Shown: positions 1-9,157, counted from the stretch's first letter. The stretch is DNA of 64,000 nt from CBDFKK01 sp965248815 (GCA_965248815.1 CBDFKK010000008.1:682001-746000), one strand, 5' to 3'. Program-made: numbers and translations. Notes: generated from the letters alone by a model not told the origin.

Positions 1-828
1 GTCCACATTAATAAATGCGAGCGACATGACCTGAGGGACGCGACTAATGTGAAGACCGAAACCTGCTTGACGCACCAACTCGACATCGTCAGGCACGACA
101 CCGAGAACCATGTCCAATTGTCCAGACAAGAGCCCTTGCAGCCGCGTCGACGCATCGGAAATATCGACATATTCGATTTTGTCCAGATTGGGCGGACCAT
201 CCCAGCGCCAAGACTGCGGCGCCGCCGCGACGATCGCCCGGCCTGTTCCCTGACCCCATGATACCAGTTCAAAAGCTCCCGTTCCGGACGGCTTTTGCGC
301 AAAGCCATCGGGGCCGCGCTCGGTCCAGGCCTTCGGAGCCACAATTGCAACTGCAACAAGCCGGTTCGGGAGAAGAGCGTCCGGCGATTCTGTTTCGATC
401 TCGACGGTCAGATGATCGACGGTACGCACAGCAGTGAAACCGCGCAGTTCGTTACCTATGACTGTGCCTCTGCCGTCATCGCTCATAAGATAAGTCAGAG
501 TCGTGACAACGGCAGCCGCATCAAACGGCTCCCCGTTTGAAAACGTCACACCGTCGCGCAACCGGACGATCCATGTGGTTGGGCTTGTGGTTTCCCAAGA
601 TGTCGCGAGCGCAGGGACAACCGCGCCTTCTTCGTCGAGCCGAGTCAGTCCGTCAAAAAGCGCAGACCACACGTGATTGGAGGGCGGTCCATTTGCGTTG
701 TACGGATTTCCCAGACTGGGTGGGAGGTCGTTGACCCCATAGCGCAAAATCCGCTCGGCCTCAGCCGCAACGGGCATGAAGCAGCCGGCAGCAAGAAGCA
801 TGAGTCCTGTGACCAGTCTTAGAGCCAT
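1..828 (-). CDS. Peptide/nickel-type ABC transporter substrate-binding protein, C-terminus cut by window edge
   Basis: The reading frame runs from ATG at 828 to base 1 without a stop, giving 276 residues of a family that is normally about 500 to 540. It starts with a Sec signal peptide (hydrophobic MLLAAG stretch, probable cleavage after AEA near residue 24; a weak lipobox-like LAAGC is also present). The mature part begins with the SBP family 5 pattern: LRYGVNDLPPSLGNPY, then LFDGLTRLDEEG, then VVPALATSWE and VRLRDGVTFSNGEPFDAAAV. These are the fold I strands that hold the ligand in the periplasm. It diverges from the hydrolase gene at 1045, so the 216 bases between may hold promoters for both. 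It could be the missing binding protein of the ABC importer at 49963-53602, but that is only a guess because the two lie far apart. Family assignment is firm; the ligand is unknown. Confidence 0.9.
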   Translation of the reverse strand, partial: MALRLVTGLMLLAAGCFMPVAAEAERILRYGVNDLPPSLGNPYNANGPPSNHVWSALFDGLTRLDEEGAVVPALATSWETTSPTTWIVRLRDGVTFSNGEPFDAAAVVTTLTYLMSDDGRGTVIGNELRGFTAVRTVDHLTVEIETESPDALLPNRLVAVAIVAPKAWTERGPDGFAQKPSGTGAFELVSWGQGTGRAIVAAAPQSWRWDGPPNLDKIEYVDISDASTRLQGLLSGQLDMVLGVVPDDVELVRQAGFGLHISRVPQVMSLAFINVD

Positions 829-1044
829 GGGGCCCAGTTAAGCTCATCGCGCGCCGAAATGCGAGTTCAGGGGCAGGCCCAATAGGTTTCGACCAATTGA
901 CGAGGCTCCGGCCAAACATGCTAGATTGAACACTCAAATCTGGCTCAAGATCAAAGCCAATTCAGCACATCATCGATTGCCATGCTCCGGGGCTTCGCCC
1001 CACGTCGGCAGCAATTAGTTCCTTCATGTTTTAAGGGAAGCACT

Positions 1045-1722
1045 ATGGAGACAAGTTCTAAGACCGCTCGCGAAATATTTGAAGAGGTCAAGGCCAATCC
1101 TGCGCGAGCGCGCTTCGGTTTTGGCGACAAGGTAGCGATTGTCAATATCGACCCCCAGAAGGCCTACACCCGTACCGACTTGTTTAAAACGGCCTACGAG
1201 ACCGACCCCCGCCAGCTCGACTACGTCAATCAGATTTCTAATTTGGCGCGCGCGAAAAGCCTGCCCGTAATTTGGACCCATGTGGCCTACATGAAGGACG
1301 GCTCAGATTGCGGCATTTGGGGCACGCGCACGGACACACCGGACAGTTTGCAAAACATCAAATATGGATCCGAACGCCACGAGTTCGACGATCGCGTAGA
1401 GATCGATCAAGACCGAGATGCGATCTATACCAAACGCATGCCGTCGGCATTTTTTGAAACACCGCTTGCCTCCTATCTCGTCTTTCACAAGGTAGACACG
1501 CTCGTTCTGACCGGCGGATCCACATCGGGGTGCATACGCGCAACAGCTATCGACAGCGTGAGTCACGGCTATCGCACCATCATTCCAGAAGAATGTGTCG
1601 CCGACAAACACGAGAGTTATCACTTCGCCAACTTGACCGATATGTCGCTGAAATACGCAGACGTCGTATCCGTGACGGACGTCGTCGAGTGGCTCAATAA
1701 CTACACCCCTAAAAACTCCTAA
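1045..1722 (+). CDS. Isochorismatase-family cysteine hydrolase (N-carbamoylsarcosine amidase-like)
   Basis: A 225-residue cytoplasmic hydrolase. The fold's catalytic triad is visible as Asp36 (IVNIDPQKAYT), Lys130 (KRMPSAFF) and Cys163 (GGSTSGCIRATA). The GSTSGC-RATA signature is the one seen in N-carbamoylsarcosine amidase and maleamate amidohydrolase relatives, so C-N bond cleavage of a carbamoyl or amide substrate is likely. I chose ATG 1045 because AAGGGAAG lies just upstream; an upstream ATG at 982 adds 21 residues that do not look like this family. It is followed after 17 bases by two deacetylase-fold hydrolases, suggesting one operon for stepwise hydrolysis of a nitrogenous compound. 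The exact substrate cannot be read from the sequence. Confidence 0.88.
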   Translation: METSSKTAREIFEEVKANPARARFGFGDKVAIVNIDPQKAYTRTDLFKTAYETDPRQLDYVNQISNLARAKSLPVIWTHVAYMKDGSDCGIWGTRTDTPDSLQNIKYGSERHEFDDRVEIDQDRDAIYTKRMPSAFFETPLASYLVFHKVDTLVLTGGSTSGCIRATAIDSVSHGYRTIIPEECVADKHESYHFANLTDMSLKYADVVSVTDVVEWLNNYTPKNS

Positions 1723-1739
1723 AGCCCGAGGATAGTCAG

Positions 1740-2663
1740 GTGAAATCAGATCCAGGTCTTTATGACTATTGGCCTTATATGAATCGGCCGAAAATTGAGT
1801 GGCCGGACGGCAAGAAAGTTGCCTTTTGGGTCGCGCCGAACATTGAGTTTTACGAACTCGAACCGCCAGACAATCCGTCGCGCAAGCCCTGGCCGAAACC
1901 TTACCCCGATCTCGTTCCTTACTCTTATCGGGACTACGGCAACCGTGTCGGTCATTGGCGCCTCATGGAGGCCATGGATGATTGTGGCGTGCGCGGATCG
2001 ATCTCACTGTCAGCTGCAATGTGTCAACATCATCCGGAAATCATCCAAGCGTGCGTTGATCGCAAGTGGGAGTTCTTTTCCCACGGCATTTATAACACGC
2101 GCTATTGCTACGGCATGGATGAGCATCAAGAGCGCAATATCATCGAAGACGCGATCAACACGGTGAAAGATGCAACGGGCCAACGCATTCGCGGCTATTT
2201 GGCGCCGGCACTGTCAAACACCGAACGCACCATGGATCTCATTGCCGAATATGATTTTTACTACACATGCGATTTGTTCCAGGATGATCAGCCTCAACCG
2301 ATCAAAGTGAATAACGGCCGGCTCATCTCGGTGCCCTACTCTCTCGAGGTCAACGACCACTTGGCCTACAATGTCTACGGCAATGCGCCCAGGCAATACA
2401 CGGATTTGCTAAAACGCCAATTCGATCAGCTGCTCGAAGAGGGTGAAGTGTCCGGCACAGTCATGTGCATTCCACTCCACGCCTATCTCGTCGGCCGCTC
2501 ACATCGCATTGGTCCTTTTAGAGAGGCCTTAAAATACATCACCGATCACAAAGACGACGTCTGGGTGACCACGGGCGTCGAGATCGCCGAGTATTTTTAC
2601 GATAACTATTACGATGAATGTCTCGCGGACATAGAAAACTACAAAGGGGAGAGCATGAACTAA
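1740..2663 (+). CDS. Polysaccharide deacetylase-family hydrolase (PuuE/allantoinase-like), first of pair
   Basis: A 307-residue protein starting with GTG at 1740, 17 bases after the cysteine hydrolase. It carries the YRDYGNRVG motif (63-71) and the strand-His segment EFFSHG (His115) of the PuuE-type branch of the carbohydrate esterase 4 fold. This branch includes purine-type allantoinase and other cyclic amidases and usually has an incomplete set of the canonical zinc ligands. The classical TFDDG motif is absent, and the second His of the HxxxxH pair is not obvious (SHGIYNTRY). It overlaps the next gene by one base (TAATG), so translation of the two is likely coupled and they may form a hetero-oligomer. 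Hydrolysis of a C-N bond is an inference from the family. Confidence 0.85.
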   Translation: MKSDPGLYDYWPYMNRPKIEWPDGKKVAFWVAPNIEFYELEPPDNPSRKPWPKPYPDLVPYSYRDYGNRVGHWRLMEAMDDCGVRGSISLSAAMCQHHPEIIQACVDRKWEFFSHGIYNTRYCYGMDEHQERNIIEDAINTVKDATGQRIRGYLAPALSNTERTMDLIAEYDFYYTCDLFQDDQPQPIKVNNGRLISVPYSLEVNDHLAYNVYGNAPRQYTDLLKRQFDQLLEEGEVSGTVMCIPLHAYLVGRSHRIGPFREALKYITDHKDDVWVTTGVEIAEYFYDNYYDECLADIENYKGESMN

Positions 2664-3589
2664 TGAGCCTTCCCAAAGACTATACGGAATACAAATCGCG
2701 CCGCCATGGCATGGATCACGATCTTTATCCGTGGACTAACATGTTCGAACGTAAACAAGTGACATGGCCCGGTGGCGCGCGCGTGGCACTCTGGATTGTG
2801 CCTGCAGTTGAATATTTTCCAATGGATGTGAACGATAAACCGTTCAAAGCACCAGGGCATATGGCGATGCCCTATCCCGATTACCGCCACTATACAGTAC
2901 GCGACTATGGCAACCGTCTCGGCATTTTCCGCATTATGAAAGTGCTGGACAAATTCGGGCTAAAAGCGTCGGTTGTCGTCAACGCACGCATTGCCGAACG
3001 CTATCCTTTTTTGATCGAGGAAATTGTGCGCCGGGATTGGGAAATCATCGCCCACGGCTATGACATGAACACGCTTCACTATGGCGGCCTCGATGAAGCA
3101 GCCGAGCGCGAACAAATCGAAAAAAGCTTAAGCATCTTGCGAGACGCATCCGGACAGAAGGTGACCGGATGGCTATCGCCTGCGAAATCCGAGAGCGAGA
3201 ATACGTTGTCACTGTTGGCCGCGAATGGGGTCGAATACGCCTGCGACTGGGTCAACGACGACATGCCCTATGTGATGAAAACCAAGGCCGGGTCGATCGC
3301 CGCCATGCCCCATTCCAATGAAATGGACGACCGGCAAATTCTCGTCAACTACGGGCACCCCGAACCGCTTTACGAAGAGCAAACCCTCGAAGGATTCAAT
3401 TGCCATTATGAAGAGTCCGAAAAGTATGGCGGCCGGATTATGCAATTGACGCTAACGCCCTACGTCATCGGCTTGCCATTCCGTATCAAATCTCTAGAGA
3501 TCGTTCTTGAGCGTATTATGAAGCGCGACGGCATTTGGTCCGCTACCGGTGCCCAGATTTTCGCTGAGTGGAAGAGACAGCAAGACTAG
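2663..3589 (+). CDS. Polysaccharide deacetylase-family hydrolase (PuuE-like), second of pair
   Basis: A 308-residue paralogue of the preceding protein. It has RDYGNRLG at 80-87 and the strand-His segment EIIAHGYD (His131). The start ATG at 2663 shares its A with the TAA of the upstream gene and is preceded by AAAGGGGAGAG, which favours it over the upstream in-frame start at 2618 that would lie inside the previous gene. The metal-ligand set again looks incomplete compared with chitin or peptidoglycan deacetylases. Tandem coupled paralogues of this family suggest either a heteromeric enzyme or two successive hydrolytic steps. A third relative lies at 39557-40456. Confidence 0.86.
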   Translation: MSLPKDYTEYKSRRHGMDHDLYPWTNMFERKQVTWPGGARVALWIVPAVEYFPMDVNDKPFKAPGHMAMPYPDYRHYTVRDYGNRLGIFRIMKVLDKFGLKASVVVNARIAERYPFLIEEIVRRDWEIIAHGYDMNTLHYGGLDEAAEREQIEKSLSILRDASGQKVTGWLSPAKSESENTLSLLAANGVEYACDWVNDDMPYVMKTKAGSIAAMPHSNEMDDRQILVNYGHPEPLYEEQTLEGFNCHYEESEKYGGRIMQLTLTPYVIGLPFRIKSLEIVLERIMKRDGIWSATGAQIFAEWKRQQD

Positions 3590-3608
3590 ACAGAAAAGTC
3601 CCTTCTGA

Positions 3609-3896
3609 ATGGCGCAGGACAAAACAATCGTCCGTGTTCGGATCAGCGGGCGCGTTCAAGGGGTTTGGTACCGGGGCTGGACAGTACGCGAGGCGACACG
3701 CCTCAATCTCAATGGCTGGGTACGCAACCGCGCCGATGGTTCCGTCGAAGCGGTATTTTCTGGAACGGCAGACACAGTCGACAAGATGCTCCAAAGCTGC
3801 TGGAAGGGTCCGAGCGGTGCCCAAGTTGAAACAATTAATGTCGAGAACAGTTCTGAACGTCCTGAGTCCGGATTTCATCAAGCGCCGACAGTTTAG
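3609..3896 (+). CDS. acyP: Acylphosphatase
   Basis: A 95-residue cytosolic enzyme of normal size for the family, which hydrolyses carboxyl-phosphate bonds of acylphosphates. The signature ISGRVQGVWYRGW contains the phosphate-binding Arg22, and GWVRNRADGSVEA supplies the catalytic Asn40. It starts 19 bases after the second deacetylase and is probably co-transcribed. Acylphosphatases are commonly scattered beside unrelated genes, so the link to the upstream hydrolases may be incidental. Assignment is near certain from the two motifs. Confidence 0.95.
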   Translation: MAQDKTIVRVRISGRVQGVWYRGWTVREATRLNLNGWVRNRADGSVEAVFSGTADTVDKMLQSCWKGPSGAQVETINVENSSERPESGFHQAPTV

Positions 3897-3923
3897 GCCG
3901 CAAAGCACAATTGGAGACGGATG

Positions 3924-4343
3924 ATGGCAGCATCGAATCTGGCAACCGTGATGATTGCGTGCGCCTGGGCGGGACTCATTCTCGGCGCATCATTTCTGGC
4001 GGCACCAGCAAAATTCGCTACGCCGAGCCTGACCCGGCCCGTCGCCCTCGATGTCGGGCGCCACATATTCAAGATTCAGCTGCGAGTCGAGATGGTCATC
4101 GCGACATTACTTATTATTCTGGCATTGGCCGGCGCAACGACGCCGCTGCGGATCGCGATCCCTCTTGCAACGGGCATCATTGTTGCCATTCAATACCTAT
4201 ATCTCTATCCGGCGCTTCACGCCCGCGCCGAAACCATTATCCAAGGCCAGACCCCGGCGCCTGCTTTGCATCACCAGACCTATATCGCGACGGAAGCCGT
4301 TAAAGTAGTGGCACTTCTCACATTGGCCGTGCTTATTCTGTAG
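3924..4343 (+). CDS. Small four-helix membrane protein (DUF4149-like)
   Basis: About 139 residues with four hydrophobic segments: 1-24, roughly 56-72, 75-93 and the C-terminal 120-139. The first segment has a small-residue run followed by SFLAAPAKFATPSL, and the second is preceded by a conserved-looking basic/acidic patch (GRHIFKIQLRVEMV). This layout resembles DUF4149/TMEM205-type proteins. Two adjacent ATG codons (3921, 3924) are possible; the GGAG at 3913-3916 is better spaced for 3924. It follows the acylphosphatase by 27 bases. The function is unknown and the family name is tentative. Confidence 0.6.
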   Translation: MAASNLATVMIACAWAGLILGASFLAAPAKFATPSLTRPVALDVGRHIFKIQLRVEMVIATLLIILALAGATTPLRIAIPLATGIIVAIQYLYLYPALHARAETIIQGQTPAPALHHQTYIATEAVKVVALLTLAVLIL

Positions 4344-4424
4344 CGTCGTTAACTCCGGAATCTTTGACAAAGCGCGGCCAACGTAGACAATGGCCGCAAA
4401 TCACAAAACGCTTACAAGGACAGA

Positions 4425-6479
4425 ATGGACAATCTTTGGTCTGATCAAGACGCACAGACTTGCGTCAAACACTATGGCGCGGACGGCATCAACGAAGACC
4501 TGTCGCTCCGCGTCTATACAACGCGTCTGCTGGGCGGCGAACCGAGATTAGTGCTGCACGGCGGCGGCAATACGTCAGTCAAAACGGAGGCGACGGATCT
4601 CTTGGGAGACCTCTGGCCGGTGCTCTGCGTCAAAGGCAGCGGCTGGGACATGGGCACCATCGAACCGGCGGGCCTGCCCGCAGTCAAAATCGAGCCGCTG
4701 AAAAAAGCGCGCGCCCTCGACAAGCTCAGCGACGAAGACATGGTGGCACTGCAGCGGATCAATTTAATCAATCCGGGATCGCCAAATCCATCGGTTGAAA
4801 TGCTGCTGCACGCCTATCTGCCGCACAAATATGTCGATCACACCCACTCAACCGCCATTCTTGCCCTAACCGATCAAGACGACGGCATGGACATCTGCCG
4901 CAAAGTTTTCGGCGATGCGATGGCCATTGTGCCTTACGTCATGCCTGGGTTTGATTTGGCAAAGCTTGCGGCAGAAACCTATGAAGCCCATACGGAGAGC
5001 GAGGGCCTGATTCTTCATAAGCACGGCATCTTTACGTACGGCGACAGCGCCAAACAAGCGTACGACCGCATGATCGATCACGTCTCGCGCGCCGAAGCCT
5101 ATATCGCCGACCGACCGCAAAAGACGGTGAAGTCAGTTTCACTTCCCGCATCAATCGCGGCACCGGCCGATGTCGCGCCGATTATTCGCGGCGCGTGCGC
5201 CCTGGAAAAAGATGGTGGCGAATTCGAACGTGTCGTCGCTGACTTTCGAACGTCGGACCAGGTACGCGCCTATGTAGATGGCGACGGCCTTGCGAGTTAC
5301 GGCACAAGAGGCGTCACGACGCCTGACCTTATTATAAGAGTCAAGAACGCACCTCTGATGTTATCGCCGCCCGATCAATCGTCGCCGGAAACCTTCAAGG
5401 AAGAAACGCGATCGCGCGCACAAAAGTATTGCGATGACTACCGCGCATATTTTGTCCGCAACAATGAGCGGCTCGGCAACATCAAAACAATGGTGACGCC
5501 TGCGCCACGCCTGGTCTGCGTGCCCGGGCTCGGCATCTTCGGTTTGGGCCGCAGCGTAAAAGAGGCACGCGTCGCCGCCGACATTGGCGAAAACATTATT
5601 CGCGCGGTGAGCGATGCCGAACGCGTCGGCCAATTCGATCCCCTGCCGGAAGAAGACCTCTTCGAAATGGAATATTGGTCCCTCGAACAGGCCAAGCTCG
5701 GCAAGACCGCGCCGCCGCCTTTGGCCGGACAAGTCGCTGTCGTCACCGGCGGAGCCGGCGCCATCGGGCGCGCGACGGCGGAGCTATTTGCCAAATCGGG
5801 CGCAGCAGTGGCTGTTCTTGATATCGATGCCAACGCCGCCCAACAAGTCGCGCAACAGATCGGCGGCGGTGCCATTGGAGTCGCCTGCGACGTGACCAAT
5901 GGGCAAGCCGTACGCAACGCCTTCGAGCAAGTCGTGACCGCCTTTGGCGGCGTTGACGTTGTTGTCTCAAATGCCGGTTCCGCTACGCAAGGCGAAATTG
6001 GCACGCTCGACGATAACGCGCTGCGCCAGAGCTTCGAACTTAACTTTTTTGCTCATCAAGAAATTGCCAAAAATGCTGTGCACATCATGAAAGACCAAGG
6101 CACCGGCGGTGCGCTGCTCTTTAACGCGTCCAAGCAAGCAATCAATCCCGGCGCCAAATTCGGCGCGTATGGCTTGCCCAAAGCCGCAACGCTCTTTCTG
6201 TCGCGGCAATATGCGCTTGAATACGGATCGATCGGCATTCGCTCAAATGCGGTCAACGCCGACCGCATCCGCAGCGGTATTCTGACCAAAGAAATGATTG
6301 CAACCCGCGCAAAGGCGCGTGGGCTCTCTGAAGCGGACTATATGGGCGGTAATTTGCTGGGCCGGGAAGTCGAAGCGCATCACGTGGCCCAAGCGTTCTT
6401 GAATCACGCGCTTGCCGCCCGCACCACGGCGGACGTCACGACCGTCGACGGCGGCAACATCGCCGCGGCGTTACGTTAA
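4425..6479 (+). CDS. Bifunctional class II aldolase / short-chain dehydrogenase fusion
   Basis: A 684-residue fusion. Residues 1 to about 330 are a class II (RhaD/AraD type) aldolase with phosphate-loop-like LHGGGNTSVK (44-53), the zinc ligand pair in DHTHSTA (His139, His141) and LHKHGIF around residue 200. Residues 430-684 are an SDR with TGGAGAIG (441-448) for NAD(P), the NAGS segment, and the active-site pair Tyr582-Lys586 (YGLPK). Length and order match the bifunctional rhamnulose-1-phosphate-aldolase/alcohol-dehydrogenase group. Such fusions cleave a sugar or hydroxy-acid phosphate and oxidise the aldehyde or alcohol product; the true substrate here is not known. The stop is only three bases from the convergent stop at 6483. 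Confidence 0.9.
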   Translation: MDNLWSDQDAQTCVKHYGADGINEDLSLRVYTTRLLGGEPRLVLHGGGNTSVKTEATDLLGDLWPVLCVKGSGWDMGTIEPAGLPAVKIEPLKKARALDKLSDEDMVALQRINLINPGSPNPSVEMLLHAYLPHKYVDHTHSTAILALTDQDDGMDICRKVFGDAMAIVPYVMPGFDLAKLAAETYEAHTESEGLILHKHGIFTYGDSAKQAYDRMIDHVSRAEAYIADRPQKTVKSVSLPASIAAPADVAPIIRGACALEKDGGEFERVVADFRTSDQVRAYVDGDGLASYGTRGVTTPDLIIRVKNAPLMLSPPDQSSPETFKEETRSRAQKYCDDYRAYFVRNNERLGNIKTMVTPAPRLVCVPGLGIFGLGRSVKEARVAADIGENIIRAVSDAERVGQFDPLPEEDLFEMEYWSLEQAKLGKTAPPPLAGQVAVVTGGAGAIGRATAELFAKSGAAVAVLDIDANAAQQVAQQIGGGAIGVACDVTNGQAVRNAFEQVVTAFGGVDVVVSNAGSATQGEIGTLDDNALRQSFELNFFAHQEIAKNAVHIMKDQGTGGALLFNASKQAINPGAKFGAYGLPKAATLFLSRQYALEYGSIGIRSNAVNADRIRSGILTKEMIATRAKARGLSEADYMGGNLLGREVEAHHVAQAFLNHALAARTTADVTTVDGGNIAAALR

Positions 6480-6482
6480 GCG

Positions 6483-7379
6483 TTAGCTCTTCTCCAGTGG
6501 ATCAGGATCTTCGACGCCGTAGTGGTTGCTGAGCTCCATCATGGCGTCGAGTTCAACGACACTATTAATGCCGCCCAAATCGTACATGCGACCGCGCCAT
6601 GCCGCTGTCGCGCCGTTCTCTTTAAGGCTTTTCAAAAACTCGCGGGCCATGAATGTGTAAGCCCGATTGAGCGCGCCCGGGAAGATCACCAACGAAAAGC
6701 CGAGATCGCCCAAGTCTTTTGCATTCTTGAGTGGTGTATCTCCCCCCTCGACCATGTTGGCCAGAAGCGGCACGCGGCCTTTGAATGTTTCCGTGACGGT
6801 CTTCATTTGGTCTAAAGTGCGCGGCGCCTCGACGAACAACATGTCCGCGCCCGCTTCGACGTAAGCTTCCGCACGGGCCATCGCTGACTCGAACCCTTCC
6901 ACGGCAATCGCATCGGTCCGCGCCAAGATGATCGTGTCGTCATCATGGCGCGCGTCGAGCGCCGCTTTGATCTTGCCGACCATCTCGTCTGTGGGCACGA
7001 CTTTCTTGCCGCGAAAGTGACCGCACTTTTTCGGCATCACTTGATCTTCAAGTTGAATGGCGTTGGCGCCCATGCGCTCAAACAGGCGTACGGTGCGCTG
7101 GACATTGAGCGCGTTGCCGAAACCCGTGTCAGCATCGACGACCAACGGCAACTCCACTCTGTCGCGAATGTAGCCCACGGTATCGGCCACCTCCGACATG
7201 CTGACGAGACCGAGGTCGGGCCGCCCGAGTTTGCTGAATGCGACGTTAGCGCCGGAAATATAGGCGCATTCGAAACCTGCCTGCTCGATCAGCAAGGCTG
7301 ACATGGCGTCGAAACAACCGGGTGCGACCACAGGTACAGCTTGTGCCAGAAGTTCGCGAAGACGTTTGGCGTGAGACAT
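6483..7379 (-). CDS. Isocitrate lyase/PEP mutase family lyase, probable 2,3-dimethylmalate lyase-type enzyme
   Basis: A 298-residue alpha/beta-barrel lyase. It shows VDADTGFGN (Asp82, Asp84, Mg binding), QLEDQ (Glu111, Asp112) and the active-site loop KKCGH at 117-121. This loop is typical of the C-C bond-cleaving members such as 2-methylisocitrate lyase and dimethylmalate lyase; phosphonate-forming PEP mutase has a different loop. It begins 15 bases after the stop of the aconitase-type small subunit, so the three minus-strand genes from 9157 to 6483 form one operon. In Eubacterium barkeri nicotinate breakdown, dimethylmaleate hydratase (DmdAB) feeds dimethylmalate lyase (Dml), and this gene order fits that pair. 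A related C-methyl malate substrate is equally possible. Confidence 0.85.
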   Translation of the reverse strand: MSHAKRLRELLAQAVPVVAPGCFDAMSALLIEQAGFECAYISGANVAFSKLGRPDLGLVSMSEVADTVGYIRDRVELPLVVDADTGFGNALNVQRTVRLFERMGANAIQLEDQVMPKKCGHFRGKKVVPTDEMVGKIKAALDARHDDDTIILARTDAIAVEGFESAMARAEAYVEAGADMLFVEAPRTLDQMKTVTETFKGRVPLLANMVEGGDTPLKNAKDLGDLGFSLVIFPGALNRAYTFMAREFLKSLKENGATAAWRGRMYDLGGINSVVELDAMMELSNHYGVEDPDPLEKS

Positions 7380-7394
7380 AAAAATTTCTTTCGG

Positions 7395-7883
7395 TTAACT
7401 CGCTGCCGCCAATTTCTTTTTCAAATGCGGTATCAATCCGCCATCATCGATCATAGCCAGCAAATGAGGTGGGATCGGGCTCACATTGTAAGTCTTGTCA
7501 GTCGTAAGATTGTTGACGGTGCCTGCGCGCGCATCGACATCAAGCTGATCGCCCATGGAAATTTCGTCGGCGTGCGGAAAAAATAAAGCTGGCAGGCCCA
7601 AATTGAAGGCATTTCGATAAAAGATCCGCGCAAAACTTTTGGCCAACAGAAAATCGATCCCCAATGTCTTGAGCGCAAACGGTGCCTGCTCGCGCGCCGA
7701 GCCAAGCCCAAGATTACTTCCAGCCACGAAGACATCACCTTGTTTCACATTAGGCGCAAAGTCAGGATCGACGGTTTCAAGCGTATGTACAGCCGCCTCT
7801 TCCATCGTGAGCTTGAAATAAGCCCCCGGCGCCAAGACGTCCGTATCGACATTGTCTCCGTAGACCCATGCGCGTCCCGTCAT
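7395..7883 (-). CDS. Aconitase-family small (swivel) subunit, 3-isopropylmalate/dimethylmaleate hydratase type
   Basis: A 162-residue swivel domain, the short form found with archaeal-type homoaconitase, isopropylmalate isomerase and DmdB. Motifs are YGDNVDTDVL at the start, the substrate loop GSNLGLGSAREQAP (55-68, Ser62 and Arg64) and FYRNAFNLGLP. Its ATG overlaps the stop of the large subunit by four bases (ATGA), indicating translational coupling and a heteromeric enzyme. No leuB or leuA is nearby and the next gene is a C-C lyase, so leucine biosynthesis is less likely than hydration of a catabolic intermediate. Confidence 0.9.
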   Translation of the reverse strand: MTGRAWVYGDNVDTDVLAPGAYFKLTMEEAAVHTLETVDPDFAPNVKQGDVFVAGSNLGLGSAREQAPFALKTLGIDFLLAKSFARIFYRNAFNLGLPALFFPHADEISMGDQLDVDARAGTVNNLTTDKTYNVSPIPPHLLAMIDDGGLIPHLKKKLAAAS

Positions 7884-9157
7884 GACGCCACCCCCGCCAT
7901 GATCTCTCGCGGATCCGCGACGCGTCCGGCCACAGCCGACGCCGCAACCGTATAAGGCGAGCCTAAATAAACGAATGAATCGTTATGGCCCATGCGGCCT
8001 TTGAAATTGCGGTTTGTCGTCGAGATGCACGTCTCACCTTCAGACAAAAGGCCGGCCCCCAACCCCGCACACGCGCCGCAGCCCGACGGCAAAATGATCG
8101 CGCCCGCCTCGGTGAGTGTCGCGAGGGTTCCATCGGCGGCCGCTTCTTTCGTGGTTTTGATCGATGAGGGCGCCACCAAAAGCCGCGTGCCTGTCGCCAC
8201 CTTGCGTCCCTTTAGAACTTTGGCCGCCATGTGCAGATCTTCTAGTTTCGCCCCCACGCAAGCACCGATGTAGCACTGCTCGACAGTTACGCCCTTGACG
8301 TCCTCAGCCGCCTCGCTTGCGCCCGGCGAATGGGGAAGCGCCACTTGGGGTTCCAACGCGCTGGCATCAAAGTCGCGAACGCTTTCGTAGGGCGCATCGG
8401 GATCGCTTTGCCATTCAAGCATGGTTGCGTCGACGTCGCCGCCGTGATCACGAATATAGTCGAGCGTTTTGGTATCGGCGGGAACGATGCCCGTCTCACA
8501 TCCAAGTTCCGCCGCCATATTGGTCAACACCATGCGTTCCTGCATGGAAAGGGCCGCCACCGTGTCGCCGCCATATTCGATGACCTTAAAGGCGTTCTCC
8601 ATGCCGATTTCGCGGCACAGGAACAACATGATGTCTTTCGCTGAAACAAAATCGCCGAACGCGCCCGACCAATTCACGCGAAAAGTCTCAGGCACCATGA
8701 TCCAGGTTTCACCGGTCACGACAATGGCGGTCATGTCGCTAATGCCGTAGCCGGCGATGTAACAACCAAAGACACCGCCATGGGGCGAGTGGGAATCGGC
8801 GCCGGCGACAAACATGCCGGGCTTCAAGTGGCCGTTTTCGGCGAGCACTACATGGCAAATGCCCTGCATGTCGTAGAAATGTTTAATGCCGTGCTCTTTG
8901 ACGAAGTCGCGCGTGGTTTTGAGGATTGCTGCGCTCTCTTGATCGACTGCAGGCACGAAGTGATCCGTAACCATGACAATCTTCGACGGATCCCAAAGTT
9001 TTGCCCCCAATTCTTTGAGCCGCGGCCCCCAACGCCGCGGCCCACTTGAATCGTGAGCCATCACGAGGTCGACCTTGCAAGTCACGATGTCGCCAGGTGC
9101 CACGTTTCGCAGGCCGGCGGCGCGTGCCGCAATTTTTTGAACCAGGGTCTGTGCCAT
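7880..9157 (-). CDS. Aconitase-family large subunit, 3-isopropylmalate/dimethylmaleate hydratase type
   Basis: A 425-residue large subunit, the expected size for the LeuC2/HacA/DmdA group. The three [4Fe-4S] cysteines are visible as Cys300 (YIGACVGAKL) and Cys360 with Cys363 (SGCGAC). The substrate region AGADSHSPHGG follows the same family pattern. It acts with the overlapping small subunit at 7883 as a hydro-lyase that moves or adds water on a substituted malate or maleate. It is transcribed away from the acyl-CoA dehydrogenase at 9388, and the 230-base divergent gap is the natural place for a shared control region. Family assignment is firm; the dimethylmaleate reading rests on the downstream lyase. 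Confidence 0.9.
   Translation of the reverse strand: MAQTLVQKIAARAAGLRNVAPGDIVTCKVDLVMAHDSSGPRRWGPRLKELGAKLWDPSKIVMVTDHFVPAVDQESAAILKTTRDFVKEHGIKHFYDMQGICHVVLAENGHLKPGMFVAGADSHSPHGGVFGCYIAGYGISDMTAIVVTGETWIMVPETFRVNWSGAFGDFVSAKDIMLFLCREIGMENAFKVIEYGGDTVAALSMQERMVLTNMAAELGCETGIVPADTKTLDYIRDHGGDVDATMLEWQSDPDAPYESVRDFDASALEPQVALPHSPGASEAAEDVKGVTVEQCYIGACVGAKLEDLHMAAKVLKGRKVATGTRLLVAPSSIKTTKEAAADGTLATLTEAGAIILPSGCGACAGLGAGLLSEGETCISTTNRNFKGRMGHNDSFVYLGSPYTVAASAVAGRVADPREIMAGVAS

Noticed and set aside
5438..6004. Long minus-strand open frame inside the aldolase/dehydrogenase gene
   Set aside because: It is a shadow of a well-supported gene in GC-rich DNA, with composition typical of an antisense frame.
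7395..9157. Leucine biosynthesis genes leuC and leuD
   Set aside because: No leuA or leuB is present, the short subunit type and the adjacent C-C lyase fit a catabolic hydro-lyase better.
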